From contig NZ_JARFNM010000001.1 in NCBI RefSeq assembly GCF_029167365.1, positions 1,356,001-1,420,000 on the forward strand: a stretch of 64,000 nucleotides of DNA, read 5' to 3'. The notes below the pieces were generated by a model. That model was not told where the DNA came from and made no database searches. It saw only the letters and a list, made by a program, of their open reading frames with translations. This document shows, piece by piece, positions 47,071-55,960 of this stretch; the stretch's first letter is position 1; the number at the start of each line of letters is the position of its first letter. The stretch is from Amygdalobacter nucleatus (GTDB taxonomy: Bacteria > Bacillota > Clostridia > Saccharofermentanales > Fastidiosipilaceae). The translations under genes were made by a program, and so were the position numbers.

Positions 47071-47980
47071 AATTCACCCATTTTTTCTGAAGTTTCATTT
47101 GCACCATAGTCAAAATCAACAATATTGCGAACAAAATCCAACTATATGCCGCAGCTGTTCCCATTTGATAATAGCGGAAGCCGTATTTATATATGCGTTC
47201 CACCATAACAATCGTAGAATTTAGAGGCCCACCCTCTGGTGTCATAATCACAATTTGCGTAAAAAGTTGGAAAGAATTGATTAAGCTAATTATTATCACA
47301 AAAAATATTGTCGGCGTTAATAGCGGCAACGTAACTTTAGTAAATTGCTTAATCTTACCAGCGCCATCTACAGAAGCAGCTTCATAATATTCCTGATTAA
47401 TCCCTTGTAGACCCGACATTAGCATCAAACCAAAATAGCCCATATCTTTCCAAACGGAAGCTAAAACAATAGCTGGCATCGCCCATTTGGAGCTTTGCAA
47501 CCATGCTGGACCCTCTATTCCAAATATAGCCAGGATATTATTAATGGCACCATAATCAGGACTTAAAACCCATTTCCAAATTAAAGCTCCTGCTACCCAT
47601 GATGTAATTACAGGTATGTAGTAAAGTACTCGAAATAGGCCTAGTCCCTTAACATGACTATTTAAAATCAAAGCCACTATCATCGAACAAACTAACATCA
47701 ACGGAATATACAGCACCACAAATTCTAATGTATTTCCTATAACTTGTAAAAACTCTTTTGATGTCAGAATAAATTTGTAATTTTGCAACCCAACATAAAA
47801 TTCTTGCATAAAGCCGCTAAAATTACTAAACAAAACCAATTCGCTCAATCCATCCCAATTGGTCAAGCTGACAAAAATCTGCATTATCATTGGGATAATA
47901 CTGAATATAAGGAACCCTATTAAGCTTGGTAATAAAAATAGCAATGCAGTTTTCCAGCTTGCTAATCGATAATTCTTCAT
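47060..47980 (-). CDS. Carbohydrate ABC transporter permease (MalF type)
   Basis: The protein has 306 residues from ATG 47980 (MKNYRLASWKTALLFLLPSL), which follows GGGGGATAAG; the longer frame to 48028 runs through the hairpin upstream and is rejected. Six hydrophobic segments and the EAA loop (YYEAASVDGAGKIKQFTKVTLPLLTP) are present. It forms the channel with the downstream permease. Confidence 0.92.
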   Translation of the reverse strand: MKNYRLASWKTALLFLLPSLIGFLIFSIIPMIMQIFVSLTNWDGLSELVLFSNFSGFMQEFYVGLQNYKFILTSKEFLQVIGNTLEFVVLYIPLMLVCSMIVALILNSHVKGLGLFRVLYYIPVITSWVAGALIWKWVLSPDYGAINNILAIFGIEGPAWLQSSKWAMPAIVLASVWKDMGYFGLMLMSGLQGINQEYYEAASVDGAGKIKQFTKVTLPLLTPTIFFVIIISLINSFQLFTQIVIMTPEGGPLNSTIVMVERIYKYGFRYYQMGTAAAYSWILFAILLILTMVQMKLQKKWVNYDD

Positions 47981-47995
47981 CTTATCCCCCAAACA

Positions 47996-48021
47996 TCGGG
48001 ATAGGCCTTCGCCTATCCCGA
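47996..48021 (-). promoter_or_regulatory. Intercistronic hairpin between binding protein and permease genes
   Basis: An 11-bp perfect stem (TCGGGATAGGC / GCCTATCCCGA) with a CTTC loop lies between the binding-protein stop (48031) and the permease ATG (47980). It has no U tract in the minus direction. It mirrors the hairpin of the first ABC operon at 3691-3720. Confidence 0.65.
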
Positions 48022-48030
48022 ACAACAAGC

Positions 48031-49362
48031 TTACTTACTTAAATCAATTTGTTTCTCGCACTCTGCTTGCATATCTTTTAATGCTTGTTCAGGTGTTACA
48101 GCGCCGCTAGCAGCTGCATTCAAATGTTTACCGACTATATCTTGTAACTCAGCATATTGTGTAATTACTGGTGGCGTTACAAGGCTATCCAAGCTCTTAA
48201 ATACTGCTTCTCTGTTAGTTGGCGGTGTTTTAGCTTTGTATTGTTTAAGAATTTCTTCATCTTGCACTGGCGGCAATTCCCAACCTGCATCAATTCTGAT
48301 TTGAGTTGCAGCTCGATTAGAAGAAATATATGTTATAAATTTAACCGCTTCCTCAGCAACCTTAGAATCCTTAGAAATCACATAACCGTTAGAGAAGAAA
48401 TGTGTAGCCTTTTTAACATGACCAGGTTCTACAACTATATCCCAATCAAAATCACAATTCTTGGTAAACTCTGGGAAAGCCCAAATACCGGTAACAAGCA
48501 TACCTAAACGCCCAGATTCAAACAAGTCCCAATCGCCCATACCAGCCAATTGTTCTTGAGTTGGCATAACATTGCTTGCTCGTTGCATATCAACCATGTA
48601 TTTTAGGGTTTCAACATTTTCCTTTGTATCCATCGTGAATTTACTAAAATCTTCATTGAATAGGCTGCCATTATTTTGTTTTACTGTTTTATAAAATTCA
48701 TTAAAGGAAATAGGATGATAGTAGCCATAAATATCTTTACCAAGGGCGCGAATCTTCTTAGCCGCTTCCATAGCATCTTCCCATTTCCAATCATCAGTTG
48801 GATAAGCTACTTTAGCTTGATCAAACAATTTCTTGTTATAGATCAAAACAACGTTTGAGAAGCTGTTAGGTACACCATACTGTTGATTATCAGCGCTAAA
48901 AGCATTTAAAGCCATTTTGTTATAAATTGATGTGTCGATATTAGATTTTTTCAAAAGTTCTTGTAGAGGCAACAATGCGCCTTTTTTAGCATAAGATACA
49001 AAGTTTTCATAATTTAGCTCAAAAACATCTGGAGCCTGACCACCAGATACCTTAGCTGTCATTTGTGTAAAATAATCATCATAACCATAAGTTTGCATAT
49101 CGACTTTTACATGTGGGTTTTCTTTCATGTAATTGTCAACCATTTTCTTCAGATACTGTTCATTGTCACCAGATCCTGAATACTGTGCAAATGTAATGGT
49201 AACAGCATCTTTCTTTTTGGTATCAGAAGTTTCTTTCTTGCTTTCCGAACTTGCTGTATTAACAGTCGTAGTTTCAACCTTATTAGTTTTTGGTACGCTG
49301 CAAGCACTTAGTGCAAGTATCGCAGCGAGAGAGCCTGCTACGTATGATAGTGTCTTTTTCAT
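48031..49362 (-). CDS. Sugar-binding lipoprotein of alpha-glucoside ABC importer
   Basis: The 443-residue protein begins MKKTLSYVAGSLAAILALSAC with Cys21 as the lipidation site, then a Thr/Ser/Lys linker and a family 1 solute-binding fold (VTITFAQYSGSGDNEQYLKKMV; WDLFESGRLGMLVTGIWAFPEF). It delivers sugar to the permeases. GGGAGGAAAAAT precedes its start. It is the first gene of the GH31/pgmB operon. Confidence 0.93.
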   Translation of the reverse strand: MKKTLSYVAGSLAAILALSACSVPKTNKVETTTVNTASSESKKETSDTKKKDAVTITFAQYSGSGDNEQYLKKMVDNYMKENPHVKVDMQTYGYDDYFTQMTAKVSGGQAPDVFELNYENFVSYAKKGALLPLQELLKKSNIDTSIYNKMALNAFSADNQQYGVPNSFSNVVLIYNKKLFDQAKVAYPTDDWKWEDAMEAAKKIRALGKDIYGYYHPISFNEFYKTVKQNNGSLFNEDFSKFTMDTKENVETLKYMVDMQRASNVMPTQEQLAGMGDWDLFESGRLGMLVTGIWAFPEFTKNCDFDWDIVVEPGHVKKATHFFSNGYVISKDSKVAEEAVKFITYISSNRAATQIRIDAGWELPPVQDEEILKQYKAKTPPTNREAVFKSLDSLVTPPVITQYAELQDIVGKHLNAAASGAVTPEQALKDMQAECEKQIDLSK

Positions 49363-49407
49363 TATTTTTCCTCCCTTAAATGACCTAAGACGTGATTTTT
49401 TGCTCTT

Positions 49408-49419
49408 CTTCGCTTAAAC
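49408..49419. promoter_or_regulatory. Possible LacI-family half-site before the binding-protein gene
   Basis: CTTCGCTTAAAC reads GTTTAAGCGAAG on the minus strand, matching the GTTTAAGCG core of the operators near 50552 and 50682 on one side only. It lies 45 bases upstream of the binding-protein start, a plausible place for control of the import operon. Confidence 0.4.
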
Positions 49420-49491
49420 TAATAGCCAGAAGAGTAATTTCTTATTCTTTGTTTGTGGCTGCACGGACTTTTGCCAGTAGTGCAGTCTTTT

Positions 49492-50523
49492 TTATACCCC
49501 CTCTCCTATCTTTTTTACAGATTCACGTTCAACCAAACTAACTGGGATAATAATCTCGCGCTTTGTCATATCTGGATCGTGAATATTTTCTAGAAGCAAT
49601 TTAACTGCCTCTTTACCTTTTTTAGTGATTCCTTGACGAACGGTAGTTAAACCGGGTGTCAAATAACGAGATATTTCCAAATCATCAAAGCCAATAACTG
49701 ACATATCGTGCGGTACGCTTATGCCCAATTCGTACAAGCCTTTCATTGCCCCAACTGCTAATATATCAGCACTAGTAACAATAGCCGTTACGCCTTTTTG
49801 GTCAGTACAGACTCTTTTCGCTAACGCAATACCGCTATCATAATCAACATTTCCTTCATACACTAATGCCTTATCAAATTCAATTTCCGCTTCTGCTAAA
49901 GCCTGTTGATACCCCATAAGACGCTTTTTAATTACACCGTTTTCTTTAATTTGGCCACAAAGAAAAGCCACTTGTTTATGTCCTTGTTTAAGTACATAAT
50001 TAGTCGCCAAATAACTACCATAAGCGTCATCAATACGCACGCTATGATAATAGTGATCGTTGCAATAGCTATCGACTAAAACGATTGGGATTTGTGTCTT
50101 TTTCATCTGTTGATAAAACTCGTCCGGATACATTCCAATGACTATAATTCCATCTAAATTTCGTTCGCGTGTCAACGTCAAGTAGCTTTCATCAACATCA
50201 GAAGCTGAAATCAGCACATGATAACCCTCTCTGCGTGCATAATATTCAATGCTGCCAATTATCTCACCATAAAAATCATTCTGTAGCATCAACTTACTGC
50301 CTGGCTCAGTTTGTGGAATAACAACTCCTATTAACTTCGACTTATTGCTGGAGAGGCTCCTTGCATTAAGATCAGGTACATAATTAAGTTCTTCTATGGC
50401 TGAATACACTTTCGACTTTGTAGATAGCGAAACAGTTTTCTTATTATTAAGAACGTAAGATACTGTTGCTATACTTACACCAGCTCGCTCTGCCACATCT
50501 TTTAGCGTTGCACGTTTGCCCAT
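49492..50523 (-). CDS. LacI-family repressor of the alpha-glucoside locus
   Basis: The 343-residue protein has a helix-turn-helix (LKDVAERAGVSIATVSYVLNNK, residues 5-31) and a periplasmic-binding-like sensor domain (LIGVVIPQTEPGSK; VIGFDDLEISRYLTPGLTTV). It lies between the two catabolic operons. Palindromic sites in the adjoining intergenic region are its probable operators. It most likely releases DNA when the imported sugar or a derivative is present. Confidence 0.92.
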   Translation of the reverse strand: MGKRATLKDVAERAGVSIATVSYVLNNKKTVSLSTKSKVYSAIEELNYVPDLNARSLSSNKSKLIGVVIPQTEPGSKLMLQNDFYGEIIGSIEYYARREGYHVLISASDVDESYLTLTRERNLDGIIVIGMYPDEFYQQMKKTQIPIVLVDSYCNDHYYHSVRIDDAYGSYLATNYVLKQGHKQVAFLCGQIKENGVIKKRLMGYQQALAEAEIEFDKALVYEGNVDYDSGIALAKRVCTDQKGVTAIVTSADILAVGAMKGLYELGISVPHDMSVIGFDDLEISRYLTPGLTTVRQGITKKGKEAVKLLLENIHDPDMTKREIIIPVSLVERESVKKIGEGV

Positions 50524-50551
50524 ACATTATCCTCTCCTAATAGATAAGCTT

Positions 50552-50567
50552 ATTTAAGCGTTTAACC
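50552..50567. promoter_or_regulatory. LacI-type operator 1
   Basis: ATTTAAGCGTTTAACC is an imperfect palindrome around a central CG, 28 bases upstream of the lacI-type start. It matches operator 2 in the core TTAAGCGNTTAACC and probably autoregulates the repressor. Confidence 0.65.
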
Positions 50568-50681
50568 TATTTATAGCCGTAATAATACAATTTCATAGTT
50601 AATTTGTCAACATTATTCACTTTTTTTCCGTTTTATTTGTTGACTATACAGCTTTTTGTTGCTATATTAGTTAGCAATCAA

Positions 50682-50697
50682 GGTTAAGCGATTAACC
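50682..50697. promoter_or_regulatory. LacI-type operator 2
   Basis: GGTTAAGCGATTAACC is a nearly perfect 16-bp palindrome with a central CG, typical of LacI-family operators. It lies 32 bases before the start of the glycosidase-phosphorylase operon. Confidence 0.8.
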
Positions 50698-50729
50698 ACC
50701 AAAACAACTTACGGAGGCCAATTATACAT

Positions 50730-52517
50730 ATGAAATATCTGCCTGTCGGCAATGACTTTATTTCTCTCCCCAGAATTAACGAACAATCAGGCGCCATAGA
50801 AGACATCACTTTTCTATATATGGCAGCTAAAGGGCTGATAGATATACGTGGCAACTCCCAAATGCCATTGATTCAGCCTTTTGTTCATCTTGAACAAAAC
50901 AATACAGAATCTCCACTTCCAGAAGTTTTGAATTGGTCACGGCTTGCCAATTGGTTACCTAATTTAATTTGCGAACGCGATAAGTTACAAATAAGTATTA
51001 CCTACTTACCACCAATAGATGAACGTGGTTTCGCTGTTCAAATAAACGTAAACAACACAGCTTCTTTAGAGCAAAGTGTCGAGCTTGGTTTAGAGGGATG
51101 CTGGGCATCGTCTTGGCACTGCGTAAATGAAGATAAGCCACTATCTGGCATTGCTAAGTGTTTCCAAAGTAATTGGAATAACAGCCTAGTTTTTGAATAC
51201 ACCAATGGATTTCCAATGTTTGCCTTTGCACCAATGGCAAATGTCACAACTTTAAATACTTTTAAGCAAGATAATAACGGCAGCATCAGCTACCGTTTAT
51301 GTCATAGCACTTGTATAGCTCCTAAATCTGAAAAATCAATTGTATTTTATTGGGGCTTGGGCTTTGAAGAAGTTTCGGCCGCCACAAGCGCCAAGGAAAT
51401 GCTAAGACAAGCATATGCTGTTGAATTAACTAAAACCATAAAATGGTTGCAAAAACGAAGCGTTCATTTCGCTAATTCCAAGCTGACACAACTGTATAAT
51501 ACGAACTTATTCTTCTGCTATTTCTTTTCTGCTGGTATAACACTAGATACAGAGGAACTTGTTTTGGTCACAAGCAGAAGTCCCCGTTACTATGTCAGTG
51601 CTGCTTATTGGGATCGTGATAGTTTGTTATGGAGTTTTCCTGCTATATTGGATATTGACCCTGTAAGAGCCAAGCAAATGCTTAATTATGTTTACACTAA
51701 ACAACAAAGAAACTTTGGTATTCATTCACGTTATATAGATGGTACAGTTCTTGAACCAGGATTTGAGTTGGATGAATTAGTAGCCCCACTGCTTGCTTTA
51801 ACTCGTTATGTTAAGCAAACAAAGGATTACGCATTTTTAGGCGAAAGCCACATACAGCAGGGTATTGACCATATTCTCAATAAATTAGCACAGCACAAAG
51901 CTAATAAATATTATCTCTATGATACTTTTTTGCAGCCAACAGATGATGAACGCGTTTACCCATTCATCACTTATGACAACGTGCTAGTGTGGAAAGCGCT
52001 AAAAGATTTGTCCTCCCTTTCAGACAAATATAAAGGCCTTAACACACTAGCTACCAAAATTAAGAATGATATTGTAAACAATTGCATAAAGCAATCAGAA
52101 AATGGTCAACCCTATTTCTGTTGGTCAACTGATTTAAACGGTAAACATGATATTTACGATGAGCCGCCTGGTAGTTTGCAGCTACTTCCGTTGTTAGGTT
52201 TTTGCAAAGCAGACGACGCTGTATATGTAAATACAGTTAATCTGATTCGTTCGCCTGAATATAAATATAGCTTTGCTAACAATCCAATTAATGAAATAGG
52301 CTGTCCACATGCTCCCCATCCTTGGATTTTGAGTTTAGCAAATAGCATATTATGTGGGCGTTTAGAGCACAGTTTATCCATCCTTGAAAAATTACACATG
52401 GATAACGGTATTGCCTGCGAAAGTGTAGATGAAATAACTGGATATTGTACAACAGGTGAAGCGTTTGCCACATGTGCTGGTTTTCTCTGTCACGCTATAT
52501 ACAGCATGTTCAAGTAG
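50730..52517 (+). CDS. Six-hairpin glycosidase-like protein (glycogen-debranching-like)
   Basis: The 595-residue protein has no signal peptide. The N-terminal 230 residues look like a beta-sandwich; the rest has a repeated helical pattern like (alpha/alpha)6-barrel glycosidases. Conserved-looking blocks are SPRYYVSAAYWDRDSLLWSFPA, RYIDGTVLEPGFELDEL and QPTDDERVYPFITYDNVLVWKAL, whose Asp and Glu residues are candidate catalytic residues. The exact GH family could not be fixed. GGAGGCC precedes the start. The gene is 15 bases upstream of the GH65 gene, so it likely acts on the same sugar. Confidence 0.6.
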   Translation: MKYLPVGNDFISLPRINEQSGAIEDITFLYMAAKGLIDIRGNSQMPLIQPFVHLEQNNTESPLPEVLNWSRLANWLPNLICERDKLQISITYLPPIDERGFAVQINVNNTASLEQSVELGLEGCWASSWHCVNEDKPLSGIAKCFQSNWNNSLVFEYTNGFPMFAFAPMANVTTLNTFKQDNNGSISYRLCHSTCIAPKSEKSIVFYWGLGFEEVSAATSAKEMLRQAYAVELTKTIKWLQKRSVHFANSKLTQLYNTNLFFCYFFSAGITLDTEELVLVTSRSPRYYVSAAYWDRDSLLWSFPAILDIDPVRAKQMLNYVYTKQQRNFGIHSRYIDGTVLEPGFELDELVAPLLALTRYVKQTKDYAFLGESHIQQGIDHILNKLAQHKANKYYLYDTFLQPTDDERVYPFITYDNVLVWKALKDLSSLSDKYKGLNTLATKIKNDIVNNCIKQSENGQPYFCWSTDLNGKHDIYDEPPGSLQLLPLLGFCKADDAVYVNTVNLIRSPEYKYSFANNPINEIGCPHAPHPWILSLANSILCGRLEHSLSILEKLHMDNGIACESVDEITGYCTTGEAFATCAGFLCHAIYSMFK

Positions 52518-52531
52518 AAAGTGTATTCTTC

Positions 52532-54667
52532 ATGCAACAAAATTTAAGTTTAGAGCCGTGGTCTATCTCAACAAGTTCAAACACAGAAGATTCTTTCGCA
52601 GAAAGTATCTTTTTTACTGGTAATGGTCGTATGGGTGCAAGAGCTTATATGCCATTTTTCCAAGAGAAACGCTCGGCTGAAATTGGTCTATTCGTTGCAG
52701 GTATATTTGGCGAAATCAAGCCTGGCATTACTGATTTTGTAAACCTACCCACACCAATCTGGGCTGATATTGAGTGTAACAAGCAACATATGATATTTAA
52801 TTCGCCTATTCAAACACAGCTTGATTTTAAAACAGGCTTACGAACACAAACATATACTGCCAGAAATAATGGCATAAGTTTATCTATTGAACATCAGATG
52901 TTCTTCAGTATGGCAGATCCGTCCTTGCTCGTCCAAAGATACAACATCACAGCTTCAAATTCAGCTAAAATTTCACTCAGTTTAGGTCTCAATACAGCTT
53001 GCTGTAACTGTCCTGTTCCTGACGATCAACTCAAGGAAAATCACGAAACTGTCCAACTATCTATATTAAAAGCAACTAGTACAAATGAAAATAATATTAA
53101 TTGCTGTTTTACTATCCAAGGCACTAATCTAAAAGTCAATGAAGAAATAGTTTTTCATGCCCCAATTGCTAGTTCAAATTCACATACAGATAGTAACGTT
53201 ATTGCTAAGAACTGGAATTTCTCTATTTCAAGCGGACAACAAGTCGTTTTTGAAGCTTGTACACGTGTCAGCACCAGTAGAGATATTGATACTAGAATAG
53301 GCAGCAATAAAATTAATGATTCTTTTTCTAATCTCTTGGCAAATTCAGCAAAAGTCTGGTCTGATTTATGGAAAAGATCCGATATAGAAATTACTGGTAG
53401 TTCTAATGACCAATCAGCTCTTCGCTACAATATTTTTCAATCAATAGCTAACTGTTCGGCCAATGATAGCACTGTCAGTATAGGAGCACGCGGTCTAACT
53501 CATACTCGTTATAAAGGCTGTTATTTTTGGGATACCGATTTCTTCATGTTACCATTCTATATATTCACACAGCCTAAAGCGGCAAAAAGTTTAATGGAAT
53601 ATAGAGTAAACACATTATCTCAGGCTAAAGATCATGCTAAGAAGATGAATAGTGCTGGTGCAAGGTATCCTTGGATGACTTCTTTTGATGGTACGGAACA
53701 ATGCGAAACTTGGGATATTGGTGCTAGCGAATTACACGTTACAGCTGATATTGTTTTCGCAATGCAACAGTATATCGCCTATTCTGGCGACATGAATTTT
53801 TACAAAGAAGCAACAGAAGTCTTCATCGAGACAGCACGTTTTTGGGCAAGTCGCTGTACAAAGCAAGCTGATGGTAGCGCTGATATTTTGTTCTGCAAAG
53901 GCCCAGATGAATATTGTGGAATTACGAACAATAATCTTTTTACAAATTACATGGTAAAAAACAACCTAGAATTAGCTTGTAAAGTAGCTAATGAACTTAA
54001 AGTCACAAGAAAAGAAGCTTATCAAGCTTTAAATCTATCCGATACAGAAATTGAAAACTGGCTACAATTAAGTAAGAACTTACGTGTATGTAGGGATTCT
54101 CAAACAGGTCATTTGTTGCCAGATGAAACCTTTGCCCGTTTAGAACCAATCGATCTTGGAAAGCTTAAGTTTGGTGATGAAGCAAGCTACCACAATGTTT
54201 CATTTGATCGTCTACAACGATACAAAGTTATTAAGCAAGCAGATACTTTATTGTTAATGTCACGCATGCCGCAAAAATTCACTAAAGAAGAACGCTTACA
54301 AGCTTGGCTAGACTTTGAGCCATTGTGTTTACATGATTCCACTTTAAGTTTTGCCAGTCATGCACTATTTGCAGCTCAGAACAATCTCTCTGATGCAGCC
54401 AATAACTATTGGCAAAAGGCCCTATATTTAGACTTACACGATATAATGCACAACACTGGTAAGGAGGGCCTGCACTTAGCTTGTATAGGAGAAACCTGGT
54501 CAACTCTGTTCTTTGGATTTTTAGGTGCTAAATTTGATGGTGATAAAATTTCCTTCTCGCCAAATCTACCTAGGAATTGGGAAAATGTAAAACTCAATTT
54601 CAACTTTCACAACAAAAGATACTCTCTCCTAGCTTCAAATAAGCAATGGGAACTACGTGAAATTTAA
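52532..54667 (+). CDS. GH65 family disaccharide phosphorylase
   Basis: The 711-residue protein starts at ATG 52532 (MQQNLSLEPWSIS); an upstream frame to 52472 overlaps the previous gene. N-terminal beta-sandwich then an (alpha/alpha)6 barrel with the phosphate-binding and acid motifs of GH65: YKGCYFWDTDFFMLPFY, ETWDIGASELH and GPDEYCGITNNN, which holds the catalytic Glu. Family members split alpha-linked diglucosides with phosphate into beta-glucose 1-phosphate and glucose (kojibiose, nigerose, maltose or trehalose types). The specific linkage is not decided. pgmB is supplied by the divergent operon. Confidence 0.88.
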   Translation: MQQNLSLEPWSISTSSNTEDSFAESIFFTGNGRMGARAYMPFFQEKRSAEIGLFVAGIFGEIKPGITDFVNLPTPIWADIECNKQHMIFNSPIQTQLDFKTGLRTQTYTARNNGISLSIEHQMFFSMADPSLLVQRYNITASNSAKISLSLGLNTACCNCPVPDDQLKENHETVQLSILKATSTNENNINCCFTIQGTNLKVNEEIVFHAPIASSNSHTDSNVIAKNWNFSISSGQQVVFEACTRVSTSRDIDTRIGSNKINDSFSNLLANSAKVWSDLWKRSDIEITGSSNDQSALRYNIFQSIANCSANDSTVSIGARGLTHTRYKGCYFWDTDFFMLPFYIFTQPKAAKSLMEYRVNTLSQAKDHAKKMNSAGARYPWMTSFDGTEQCETWDIGASELHVTADIVFAMQQYIAYSGDMNFYKEATEVFIETARFWASRCTKQADGSADILFCKGPDEYCGITNNNLFTNYMVKNNLELACKVANELKVTRKEAYQALNLSDTEIENWLQLSKNLRVCRDSQTGHLLPDETFARLEPIDLGKLKFGDEASYHNVSFDRLQRYKVIKQADTLLLMSRMPQKFTKEERLQAWLDFEPLCLHDSTLSFASHALFAAQNNLSDAANNYWQKALYLDLHDIMHNTGKEGLHLACIGETWSTLFFGFLGAKFDGDKISFSPNLPRNWENVKLNFNFHNKRYSLLASNKQWELREI

Positions 54668-54703
54668 GCTATCAATTTTAAAAGTTCAGCACAACACCAA
54701 ATT

Positions 54704-54731
54704 AAAAAGCTGGGAAAATTCCCAGCTTTTA
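54704..54731. terminator. Bidirectional terminator
   Basis: A perfect stem AAAAGCTGGGAA / TTCCCAGCTTTT lies between the convergent GH65 and DUF3139-like genes. A-rich and T-rich flanks on both sides allow function in either direction. Confidence 0.8.
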
Positions 54732-54737
54732 ATCGTT

Positions 54738-55247
54738 CTAAAAGTATGGATCTACATTTTCAGCATTAGCCTCTAAAGGTGGATATTTGCAAATAGACTC
54801 AGGCTTGCTGCGTCCTTCTTCTTTCTCACCATCACGCCACAACACCTCTAGGCGCATTTTGTGATAGTCATGCGTACGGAGCTTCTCTTTGGACGGACGA
54901 TAAAGCTGGTAAATATAGCGATACTCAAATTGTGGATCGTCTTTGTAATAGACCTTCAGATAAACTTCACCTGTTTTGAAATTCTTCTCTGGATTTTTAG
55001 ATTGAATGTTTGCATAATCAATCCCCTGTAATTGACGATACTCTTCATATTTAATCGTTGCCAAAATTGAGCGTAACGGCGTATTAAAATAAACGTAAAC
55101 AGCTGTTACAATAATAAAAAGCAAAAGCACAATTAGCAGCATGAACTTAAAAAATAGCTTAGGTGTCACAAAATACTTTTTTAAGATCGCAAACTGGCTC
55201 TCACTTCTACTTAACGCTTTCTGTTCTATTGGCTCGGAATCTTGCAT
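54738..55247 (-). CDS. DUF3139-like membrane-anchored protein A
   Basis: The 169-residue protein has one transmembrane helix (KFMLLIVLLLFIIVTAVYVYF, about residues 33-55) after a short cytoplasmic N-terminus. The outer domain has the block LRSILATIKYEEYRQLQGIDYANIQSK and the KDDPQFEYRYIYQLYR segment shared with the next gene. The pattern resembles DUF3139, a small Firmicute family of unknown function. It is 19 bases downstream of its paralogue. Confidence 0.65.
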   Translation of the reverse strand: MQDSEPIEQKALSRSESQFAILKKYFVTPKLFFKFMLLIVLLLFIIVTAVYVYFNTPLRSILATIKYEEYRQLQGIDYANIQSKNPEKNFKTGEVYLKVYYKDDPQFEYRYIYQLYRPSKEKLRTHDYHKMRLEVLWRDGEKEEGRSKPESICKYPPLEANAENVDPYF

Positions 55248-55265
55248 ATGTGCTTAGCTCCTCTT

Positions 55266-55685
55266 TTACACGTAATTGTTGTAAATATCCAAAGGCTTAT
55301 ATTTGGGCTGACTGTTTAACGCTTTCTCATTTAATTCAGCTGTGGCTTTGGGGCTTGTAGATACTACTAAACGCATTTTATGGAAGCTATGTTTCTGATA
55401 AGGATGTTTAAGGTTAGCTATATACAGGGCGTAATGATATTCATACACATGATCTGGATCGTCTTTGTAGAGGACTTTAACAAAGGCAGTTCCTGACTTA
55501 TAATCAACCAAAACCTTTTTGCTTTGAATCAAGCGCGCATCTATGCCTTGTGCCTGCCGATATTCCTCATATTTAATCGCTGCCAAAATTGAACGTAAAG
55601 GAGCATTAAAGAAAAGATACCTAGCAAATTGAAATAGCACAAATAAACCAAGTGCTAAGCTCAAGAAAATAATTGCTTTTTTCAC
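55266..55685 (-). CDS. DUF3139-like membrane-anchored protein B
   Basis: The 139-residue paralogue starts directly with a transmembrane helix (AIIFLSLALGLFVLFQFARYLFF). It shares NAPLRSILAAIKYEEYRQAQGIDA and LYKDDPDHVYEYHYALYIANLK with protein A, so the pair arose by duplication. It lacks the cytoplasmic extension of A. Function unknown; both would face outside. Confidence 0.65.
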   Translation of the reverse strand: MKKAIIFLSLALGLFVLFQFARYLFFNAPLRSILAAIKYEEYRQAQGIDARLIQSKKVLVDYKSGTAFVKVLYKDDPDHVYEYHYALYIANLKHPYQKHSFHKMRLVVSTSPKATAELNEKALNSQPKYKPLDIYNNYV

Positions 55686-55960
55686 AGTCTGATGCTCCGT
55701 TCATGTTTATTGCCATAATGCCTAACGAAAAGCTAATTTATAATGGTTTATCACAAAAATAATATTGTAGGTAAAGCCATACAGCTACATTCTTAGAAGC
55801 TATTAACATCTTAAAGCTGTTAATTTCCTGGGCTTCTTATGCTTTTTTCTTCCCTTAACTGTCAAAGTTAAATTTTCTTTCACAGATTGCTTTCACTCAA
55901 AAACATGCTAATATATGTTCCAAACACAAATCTAGTCACGACTTTGAAAGGAAGCTAACT

